The notes under the pieces: model-generated
Seen by the model: the letters and a program-made list of their open reading frames with translations, nothing else
What the model was told of the DNA's origin: nothing
Databases searched by the model: none
Shown here: in pieces, positions 20,968 through 30,500 of the stretch
How positions within the stretch are numbered: position 1 is the stretch's first letter
Layout of the letters: the number at the start of each line of letters is the position of its first letter
Assembly (NCBI GenBank): GCA_037783545.1
Contig: JBBELK010000329.1
Coordinates: forward strand, 2,060,501-2,124,500
DNA length: 64,000 nucleotides
Source of the DNA: Henricia sp. BOLD:AAB3569
Lineage: Eukaryota; Echinodermata; Asteroidea; Spinulosida; Echinasteridae
Direction: 5' to 3'
Made by a program: the position numbers and the translations under genes

Positions 20968-23045
20968 AGAACCCTAGAGTGCATCCCATGGTGCCTACTA
21001 GAGGCGACACCAAACTGTGATGAGGCAGCTTCATTATTTCACGACCTTGTTGAAGCAGCCTTCACAGATGTAGTTCCTCAAGTTCGACCACGGCGTCCCA
21101 CTCCACCCTGGTTTTACGGAGAGGGAGTGAAACATGCTCTAAAAGCTAAGGAAAGGGCTTTCAAGAAAAAGCGCACTAATCCTACCCCAGAGAACATTGA
21201 AGCTTTCAAGTTGGCACGTTCATCATTCAAATAGCTAACAAGAAGAAGATACGGAGAATACTTGAAGACACTGGGTGATGATGTGGGAAGGAACCCTAAA
21301 CGATTTTGAAGTTTCGTAAAGGCGAGATCGCGACAACATGCAATGCCACCAGTTCTCCAAAACGAGTCAAATGGTAGAAATGCAGACAACTCAACCAGCA
21401 AAGCGGCGCTCTTGATGGAACATTTCCAGAGCATTTACCTCGCATCATCCGACGACACCGCTACCCTACCGGACACTCAACCATCCAATCTGGATGCCAT
21501 GCCTCCCATTCATATGGACCGCACCATCATTGAGCGTGAACTTGAGAACATTGACACTTCCAAAGCCTCTGGCCCAGATAATCTCCCTGGTTCACTTTTG
21601 AAGACATGTTCGTGCTTTGTTAAGTCGCCCACTATCCCATCTTTAAAGTTTCCTTCATGTTGGAAGGTGGCAAATGTTGTCCCTATTCACAAATCTGGTA
21701 GAAAACGTAATGTAGCTAATTACAGACCTATATCATTGTTACCGCTAGTTTCAAAGGTATTTGAGAGAATTGTATGTGCTCAGCTTGCAGATCATGTCCA
21801 GCCCGCTATCTCTGATCTGGTACCAGCATGGATTTGTACCTGGTAGGGATTGCACCACTAATCTTATAACAGGAAGCTTATTCTGCTGTTGATCATGGCA
21901 GCCAGCTGGACATAATCTACACTGACTTCTCCAAAGCCTTTGACCGAGTTAACCACAATCTTTTACTACACAAACTTGCATCTTATCATGTACATCCCCA
22001 CTTACTCAAACTGTTACGTAGCTATTTGACCGAAAGGAGGCATCGTGTAGTTGTTGATGGTGAACTGGCATCCTGTTCCTTCGGGCGTGCCTCAAGGTTC
22101 AGTGCTTGGTCCTCTGTTGTTAACTTTGTTTATTAACGATTTACCAGCTTGTCTAACCAACAGATCTTTACTATTTGCAGATGACATGAAGGTTTTCCGT
22201 CAAGTTTATAGTCATTCTGATTGTCTCTCACTACAGGAAGATTTATGTAAATTACATTCATGGTGTACAACATGGAAATTAAACCTGAATTTACCGAAAT
22301 TTTCAATAATGAGTGTTACACTAAAGAAGAAGCCCTGTATGTTTAATTACACAATTTATAATAATGTTTTAAGTCGTGTTTCCACCCAGCGGGACCTTGG
22401 TATCTTTATAGACAGTAGGCTTAATTTCGTGCATCTTGTGAAGAAAGCCAATCGTATTATCGGTTTAGTGTGGAGGAATTTTCGACACTGTACAAATGAA
22501 CACGTGCTTCGAACCCTATATTGCTCTCTTATTAGACCACAACTAGAATACTGTACGGTAGTTTTTAATTCAATTTCTAAATCTAAATCTAATCGACTTG
22601 AAAGTCTTCAGAGACGTTATTTGTTGTTTATGTACAAGGTTATCCATAATAGTCACATAATGTCACATACCCTGAATTGTGTAACTTGTTCAACTTGCCA
22701 ACTCTTGTACAAAGGAGAACAGTTAATGATTGCTTATTCCTCTACAGCAGGGTTGTAGTCGAGGCCACAACCTCCGATGCCAAGGCCGAGTCCGAGTCAT
22801 GGGTCTCCGAGGCCGAGGCCAAGGCCGAGTCACAGCATTCGAGGCCGAGGCCAAGGCCACAGTGTCCGAGGCCAAGGCCAAGCTCGAGGCCGAGGCCGGT
22901 TATATTATGTACACACACACATGTAAAAAAACAACACAACTTTACACGAAGGTGATGGTTAAAATGATTTTATTACACAAGAAAGTAAGAGCGAAATCTG
23001 GCTGTTGTGGCCAACTGGCTTATATCATGATGCATCTTACACTCC

Positions 23046-23285
23046 TCAAAGTACATGTTCGTTGCATTTTAGGAACATTAGGGTCTCCAGCATATGTGGG
23101 GATAGCATTGCCTGATGGGGTCTCATTATTATCCCCCCTCTGCTAAAAATGTGCTCTACTGGAGCACTGCTGGCTGGCACACACAGAATGTTCTTGGCAA
23201 GAGCATGCAGTGTATGGGTACTTATTTTTTCCTTCACCACTGTCCTGCCAAAACGTAACAGCATACAGTCCATGTCGCTCTTCAT
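23046..23285 (-). pseudogene. hAT transposase C-terminal fragment
   Basis: 80 codons containing the conserved hAT C-terminal block (P-A-S-S-x-P-V-E-x-x-F-S-R-G-G, then L-x-F-L-K-x-N). Ends with a stop at 23046. Upstream coding sequence is lost after the nested insertion. Non-functional. Confidence 0.9.
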
Positions 23286-23313
23286 CCCGAATGTATTTCG
23301 CGGGAGTTAGACT

Positions 23314-23452
23314 CAGGGGCGGATCCAGGGGGGATCGCACCACAGAGCATCTAAAATCCATCTAGAAGCTGTTAGGGCTTCGCGCTATACGCGCTCGCTA
23401 TTTCATTGTCATCAGCATTTCATGCTTTAACAAAATCCTGGATCCGCCCCTG
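23314..23452. mobile_element. 139-bp MITE, 'caggggcggatccagg' ends, 5-bp TSD AGACT
   Basis: Perfect 16-bp inverted ends, flanked by AGACT at 23309-23313 and 23453-23457. Inserted in the hAT remnant, making this a third-level nest (small element in hAT in LINE). Confidence 0.9.
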
Positions 23453-24484
23453 AGACTGGTTCTATAACAAAAAGATGATGAAGTGAGTATGTGCGATGCA
23501 TGGTGCAATGAAACAGCATTGGCAGTTTATGGGTAGCGTGGTAGACCAGAAGCTAGTCTATAGCGGGAGTAGACTCGCCGACTGGTTCGCCGATGACTAA
23601 AAGAAGTCCATAAAGTAGGATGCTGGGGACGCACGCAATGTACGTGTATATTGTACATACGACTGTAGGCCGGGGGGCAAGTCCAGTTCATTCATTCGTG
23701 CGTGCTGCACGTATTTTTTTCATTTCGTTTAACACGGAGGAATAACACAAAAGGAACCCATTACTGCAGCTTTTCGGAAGTTTTAATATGGTAATAAAAT
23801 ATAAAATAATTTGAAAAAGTAAACAAATTAAAACTGGTGGAAATTGGGCGGCCTCGAGCCGGCCTCGACTAGTTTCACGAGGCCGGAAAGCTCCGAGGCC
23901 AAGGCCATCAACGTCCAAGGCCAAGGCCGAGGCCTCGGCCTCAAAAATCTGCCTCGAGTCCGGCCTCGAGACCTCCAACCCTGCTCTACAGACGTATCCA
24001 TAACCAGTACAATTTAACCACTGCTAATCCATTTTCCCTTCATGTTCCAGAACGTCGAACCAGATCTGCTCCCAAACACATCATGCATGTTCCGCGGAGC
24101 CGGGTGGAGGTAACCAAACAAGGCTTTGTTTCAAGGATTTCATCTACCTACAACCGACTCCATGAAACATGCGATGTGTTTGGAGCACCAACATTAAATT
24201 TTTTCCGTACACAGATTTATCCCACTCCTAGCTCGATTATATGTTTATGTATGTACATGTACCACCACAGGTCTAGCCAGCTTTACACTGAATTAACTTA
24301 TTTACATGAATTTACATAACGATTATCATTATTCAATTTTTATATATATTTAATTCTTTTTTCATGATACCTGTAATGGGCGGATCTCCGCTGTTGGATA
24401 TCAAATAAAAAAATAAAAAAAATAAATAATATATTTGAAGATGTTTCTTAAGTTATTATTTATTGTATTTTTTTATCACCGTTC

Positions 24485-24675
24485 CTTATGAATGAGCTGA
24501 GTTCGGGCGGCGCTGTTTTGATCGGATAGGTATGCAATATTATCTTCTCATTCCCGGAGATATGCGGACCGGTGTTTGCTGGACCCATGCGTGTTGTATA
24601 TCTTGATGAACACTATAGCGCCTTCCAACAATCTTTTACTATACCTTATGAACGATTTCAGTTACCTTTAATGTA
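24485..24675 (+). repeat. ~190-bp dispersed repeat, copy 2
   Basis: Matches 18460-18655. It sits just past the 3' end of the split LINE, so the LINE lies between two copies of this repeat. Confidence 0.6.
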
Positions 24676-25184
24676 TAGATAATATATTCGAAGATATATC
24701 TTTAGTTAACATTTCTTGTATAATACTGTACTTATAATGCTCAGATAACGTGTTTGACCTGCTGTACCTTCGACATCCCGTTATGACTGGCGTGAATGCA
24801 TGGCCTTAGTTGCCAATAAACGCCATCTTAAATTAAACAAACAAACAAATGGGTGTTGCCGCGGTATGGTCATACCATCGATTTATATACACTGGATAAA
24901 TTATGCAATAACAGTTGGCTACACGATAATTGAAGCCATGCGCCGGCCGCCATTGTACCCCACGAACAACACTTGGCCTAAACTGCGTATAACTATAGTG
25001 AAGACAGCTCTAGGCAATGTATTGTATTAGGTGGGGTACACTGGTGGCGGACGGTGGCTTAAATTTTAGACGTCGTTGCTTCATCCAAAAGTGTACACAT
25101 ATCGATGTCTATACACTAAAACCAGTTAAATGTTTCCCCGTGCTTCAGCAATGGAGGTTACAGACTACCAGCGAATGTTTAGAA

Positions 25185-25640
25185 TGTCCGTATTTTTACG
25201 GAAACATTTTTACGGAATTGTCATTTCCGTAATTTTACGGACTGCACACGTAGAATCTGTATTTTTAATTGCACAAACATATTGGATAAACGGATTATTT
25301 CTGTAAAATTACATATTTTCGTAAAATTTATTCTGTAAATTTACGGAGCAGAAAACAAAGTTCTGGTAATTTTGCTGCCGGAATTTTTCCGGAAAACCCG
25401 TACAAATTGTTTACGGATTTTAAAAACAAAATGTCCGTAATTTTACGGAGTTTCCGTAATTTTACGGAATTCACACTGTTTATTGAAGGACCGAGCTCCG
25501 TAATTTTACGGACGTTGTCGAATAATCGGTATTTTTAAGGACAAAACAACGGAATAAACGGAATAATTCCGTAAATGTACAGAGAAAAACAAAATGTTCC
25601 GGTAATTTTGCTGCAGGACGTTCCGTAAAAAAAACCGGAG
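25185..25640. repeat. array of palindromic 'tccgtaattttacgga' words
   Basis: At least eight full or partial copies of 'ccgtaattttacgg' and variants occur at irregular spacing in both self-complementary halves, with 'aacaaaatgtccg' and 'ctgcmgga' linkers. No coding. Possibly a MITE with internal binding-site-like repeats. Confidence 0.7.
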
Positions 25641-26229
25641 AAATTTATAACGGTGCGTAACCTTACTCTGATTTCTGATGTTACACTTTAGTAGTCTAGC
25701 ACGTTTTTAAGTGCCCAAATATTTATTTTCGTGGAATGAAAAACAAAAAAATGTACAGGACTTTTTTGGTATAAAAAAAATGTAATTTGTATTTATTTTT
25801 ATTTTTTTTATAAATTTAGGGCGCTTATCTGTGAGCCCGTGAGTTTGCGTTCGGGGAAAATAATGTCAGTAAAGTGTGTAAATTCAGGAAGAAGGAGCAC
25901 AATGCACAGTTCCTCGACCTAGTTTTTTAGTGTTATCGACAGTTGTTGACAGCCCACTTTATATTTTTGTCTAAACACTGGTCATTTATCATATTAGCTA
26001 AAAAGTGGCTCAGCAGTTATCTGCTATAAGTACCAGAACTGACATTGTTCACATTTTGGAATATTATTTTCTACGGCATTTACTTCTAAGTTTAATAACA
26101 AGTCAAATATTTATTGAAAGGGTGTAGCAAGTTTTGCCTCTCTTTTCAACTGAACGGGTCACAGAATAAGGGAATGACAAAAATAGAAACCAGCATTTCT
26201 GCAGTTTTTATGCGATTCATTGTTTTTCT

Positions 26230-26640
26230 GATGTGATGAGAGACATTTGTGACCCGCTCTGTGAAAAGGTAGCTTGCATCGCGCTGGCTGGTATTCTTTT
26301 TGCGACGGTCACCATAATTAAGAAGAAATCCGCGGCAAATCCACGCTCATTAAAGTTACACACCGGCCTATACTGTTTACATGATTTAGTGATGTAGCAG
26401 CATTGACAATACTTTTTGAATGGTCGTTGTGAAAAAAGATCATAAAAATATCCCGTAATTTACTAAAGAAGTGCAAAAATAACTAAAACGGTAAGAAGAC
26501 GTGTTATACGCTTTACCAGCCGTTGCAACTACGCGCAAGCCTCACGACTTTGCCACAAACGATTCGTTCTTCTCCTGCTCAGGATATCAAAAACAAAATT
26601 ACCAAAAAAGGAAATATCAGTACCGCTTTTGAACGGTAGA
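26230..26640. repeat. fragments of two dispersed TIR families
   Basis: 26230-26345 matches the arm of the 57190-57502 element ('ggtattctttttgcgac...gcggcaaatccacgctcatt'). 26350-26600 matches the left half of the 'acacaccggc' family at 30803. Both are partial. Confidence 0.55.
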
Positions 26641-27307
26641 CTAAAATGTCATGTGATATCACGACGCGATGTGCTGTAATTTTCGTGGAATTTTGTCCGA
26701 CGGACAATCGTTCTAAAAACCTCGACGGTTTTCCTGATATTCGCCACAATAATGCCTCCAATTTACTAAACATAGGGCCTAATCAGTATGCGCAGTACTG
26801 TTTTCTTTTCGGTCGGGTTCACATCATAAACTCACCAGTGTTTTGATGCAGCAATAATAGCTACATTCAACAATTTCATCAATTTTCGAAACAAAGTAAT
26901 TACATGTACCACAAAAGCTAAAACCGTATTCACCTTTAACAAAAACATTTTGATAAGGACCTGTGTGTTTTTATACCACAAGTTAATTACCGTTTTCCTT
27001 GACCTTTATATCAAACCCACAGTAATGATTTATCGCTCATCCGTGAAGAGTTATGACATTGTATAGGCTAATAAATCGTGAACAATAAAATGTGAAACGG
27101 TGACAAAGTTCCGTGCTGCGGTCATCAGAGCCAGTATCACGCTGTTCAACTTGACGGAAGAAACTGGTATACACAAATGATTGGTAGCGGCGTAATGTGT
27201 GGACTTTGACTTGAGCCAAGGTTTGGGAAAGATTGGTACGATCTAGCCGCTACTGTCTTGTGTTTCTTTACATCACAACATAACCACCACAAAGTGTAAA
27301 ACTTAAT

Positions 27308-27314
27308 TATAAAA
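27308..27314 (+). promoter_or_regulatory. candidate TATA box of the metalloprotease gene
   Basis: TATAAAA about 80 bp before the ATG at 27391, the same spacing as at the amidohydrolase gene. Unverified. Confidence 0.35.
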
Positions 27315-27390
27315 CCTGGTCTCAAAAGTCATACTCGTCCAAGACTTGGTCTTGGTCTTTACGAATGAAAACCGACCTTAAAGCTCTGCA

Positions 27391-27502
27391 ATGGCGGTCA
27401 GATTAAACTTTCTTTCTGGAGTGTGCGTTTTGGCAACAATTTTGACGCTACCTTTCAGTGAAAGCTTGCCATCTCCAGTAGCCGGACAGCGGTATGTTTA
27501 CG
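27391..27502 (+). CDS. exon 1: signal peptide
   Basis: MAVRLNFLSGVCVLATILTL, then PFSES; hydrophobic core and likely cleavage near Ser. Ends TACG|gtaagc, phase 1, which joins in frame to exon 2. The first ATG after the candidate TATA is used. Confidence 0.75.
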
Positions 27503-30500
27503 GTAAGCTAAAAGTGTACTCTATTTTCTCAACAATGTAGTGAACATTTCTTTATCAGAATTAGAGTACTTTTTAGAGTAGGCCTACCTAATTCGTGGCA
27601 AAAATCGTACAGTGGGAGGCCCGCTTTCAAGCGGGCCTCCCACTGTGCGATTTTTGCCACGAATTTTCTACGAATTGGTACGAATTGGTACGATTACCAG
27701 AGACTGTCTATAGACTCAACACACAATCGTAGCTAATCGTAGCTAATTCGTGGCTAACATCGCACAGTGGGAGGCCCGCGCTTTTCGTACGATTAATTAC
27801 GCTGGTGTATAGAGTGTATACACAATCGTAACAGATCGTAGCTAAATCGTACCTCCCGGGCCTCCACTGTGCGATTTTTGCCACGAATTTCCCACAAATT
27901 GTCAGTGCTCCCCCAGGTGCCCCCCCCCCCCCCCCACCCCCACTCCCCCTCGTACCCACCCCCCCCCCCCCCCTCCAATTAGCTATAAACTAGAAATCAC
28001 TTTACCGTGTCCCAGTGCTTTGCAATGGTACTTTTGCCGACGGCTATGATAGTTTAGAGCCAATTGCCATGGCAACGCACGTCACACTTCGGCTGTCTAT
28101 TGTTTTGGATCTGGGCCCTATTGCATAAAACTTTAGGAATATTCCTAAGTAGGATTAAGGAACATTTATCATTCCTAAATCCAAATTGTTCCTAACTTTA
28201 GGAACATTCCTAAAGTTCTATTTCATAAAGCAATTTAGGTAAAAAATCGTTCCTATCTTGGTTGAAATTGTTCCTAACTTTAGGACTGATCATAATAAGA
28301 CCTAAAGTTAGGTATCACATGATAATTTGGCGGGAAAATTAAACACTGCTTCAGTTTGCTTGCTTGTCAACTGTGTACATGTCAATTTTGCTATGTTTAT
28401 GGCTCTAGGCCTACTTGACAGGGAAAATAGGCACGCTAGACAGAGAGAAAGAGTGTTCAAACTCGGTCATACAATGTGTAGTATGTATAGTTTATACATT
28501 GTTCCTAACTTAGAATTGTTCCTAACTTAGGATAATTAATAATGCCTAAGTTAGGAATCTTCCCAATTTATTGTTCCTAAGTGACTTAGGAACAATTAAT
28601 TAGGAATGTTCCTAAATAGTTTTATGAAATAGGGCCCAGGGCCCATGTGCATAAAAGGCTACTAGTTTAGCTGCCAACTAGTGCTTAGTAAGATTATAAA
28701 TTCCCTAGTTTATACCTACGGAGTTGGCAACTAATTTGTGTTGCATAAAACCTCACTAGGCACATTGCTTACGAGTTGCATACTAGGACAATTTGGTTTG
28801 TAACTGATTTGGGTGCTATGGCCTTGGAGAGGAGGCGATTATGTCAGATACAATAGGCTTGTAGACAAGTTTATTGTGTTTGAGCTTTGAACCACATTCC
28901 AACTGAGCATAACTCATTTCTAAGGGTCTTTGTAACATTGCATTACTGCCCAGTACTTACAAGTAATCCGTCATTGTGAAGCAAAGCTTAGGCACAAAGT
29001 TGTTTAGCTCCATGATTCTACGAGCCATGTTGTCCAAAGGCAGACTGATTTGTTGTCATCTAGTGACTTAGAGGTACCCCAGATCAACTCTAACTTTTGC
29101 CAGAATTTTAGAATGTTACTATATCTAGTTGGGTTTTATGCATCACAATTAGTAATCAACTAGGCTTAGTAAGCAACTTAAGTCCATTTTAGTTGCCAAC
29201 TAGGCCTAGTAGCCTTTTATGCACATGGGCCCTGGTCATTATGTCATTGTTTTCTTCTTACTATTTCAGATATTGACTTGGACTTTGGCTACGATTCCTC
29301 GGCCTCTCACCACCGGCAGACACGCACGACCGGGCGGGGAGAATCTCTCGACCACTCGGCCTGCGGGAATGTTATCGCGGTACCTCACCACATTCGGGTC
29401 GACTTCCCCTTACACCAATTCTATCAACAATACACCCACGCCTACGGTATTCCAATTGTGGCATCCAACGTGTCTCAGGACGCGGCGCTTACCCGAGCCT
29501 GCTACACGGTCCGTTTTCTCTTGGCCGATCGTAAGGACCTCCGGGACGCGATGTATGATAGCTACGGACGAGTCGGAGTTATCGCTCTGACGGAGCGAAC
29601 CACGCAGATTCCGGAGCACAGCTACCTCGACGGCGATGTGTGGGACGAACGCGCTCGAGGTTTAGGAGGAATACCGAGCATACCGATAAGTACATGTGGT
29701 GAAGAAAATATCCTGTGCTTGACATCTGAAGACCGTTGGTATGAAGAAGACATCTTGCTACATGAGTTCAGTCACGCTATTCACTTGATCTCTCTAAACA
29801 GCGTCGATCCAACCTTCCAGTCAACACTCCAAGCCATCTACGAGCAGGCTAAAACGAACAATCTCTGGGAGCACACCTACGCCATCACTAACTACATCGA
29901 GTATTTCGCAGAGGGTGTACAAGGCTTCTTCAACGTGCAGACGTGCAGGGATTTCATAGATAATGTCCATAACAGCATCTGCACCCGGGATGCTTTAAGA
30001 AGCTATGATCCGCGTCTTTATGATCTCATCACACAGGTGTTTCCTTGCATGAACACTATCGTCAATCGCTGCGAGCCCAACCAAGGTAGAGGATCTATTG
30101 TGGACAATTGCCCAGGGATCGATTTCACAAAGGTTAAGATGAGTTCAGCGCGTCCTAATTCCAGCAGCAACATCTCGTGATAAGAAGAGTGACCCTTCCT
30201 AAGACGCGTGAAATCGGCCCCATGTCATGTATTTAAATCAAGTAACAGGGTCTTTCTATAAATTAGGGGTCCAAAAGTGTGACATTTAGTGTCCCCCGTT
30301 ACACATGATGTGTTATTTTTCGTACAAAAATCATTAAAATGACTTTTAAATCATTTTGTATGATTTGTACTTCATGTACTCACTCTTTGAGATGGAAAGT
30401 ATTTAAAAAATGTGTCCTGAATTTACAAAAACAAGATGTAAAATGTGACGGGGGACACCAACACTGGACCCCTAATTTATAGAAAGACCCAACAGGTCTC

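Larger units (their letters stand above)
22748..23983 (-). mobile_element. hAT-type DNA transposon remnant inserted in the LINE, 8-bp TSD
   Basis: Ends CAGGGTTG and CAACCCTG, flanked by the 8-bp duplication CTCTACAG (22740-22747 and 23984-23991), diagnostic of hAT. On the minus strand 23285-23046 encodes the hAT C-terminal dimerisation motif: NILCVPASSAPVEHIFSRGG, then ALSP-like and LMFLKCNE. Both ends carry dense inverted 'gaggccaaggccgag' sub-terminal repeats (22760-22900, 23845-23965). Most of the transposase is missing and a small element has inserted (23314-23452). Confidence 0.92.
18656..24412 (+). mobile_element. 5'-truncated LINE (endonuclease + reverse transcriptase) split by two later insertions
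   Basis: LINE sequence is 18656-18958, 20968-22747 and 23992-24412, about 2.5 kb. The first part is the end of the APE-type endonuclease (SSDHNALSVTL motif). The second has the RT N-terminus (KASGPDNLPGSLLK, ANYRPISLLPLVSK) and, after an in-element frame break near 21.8-22.05 kb, the palm with SGVPQGSVLGPLL and the FADD catalytic box. The third is the C-terminal tail and an A-rich 3' end. At both insertion sites the frame is continuous if the insert and one TSD are ignored. Several other stops and shifts show the LINE is dead. Jockey/CR1-like by motif order. Confidence 0.88.

Noticed and set aside
22730..23146. Glu/Ala/Lys-rich frame
   Set aside because: Produced by the 'gaggccaaggccgag' sub-terminal repeats of the hAT element.
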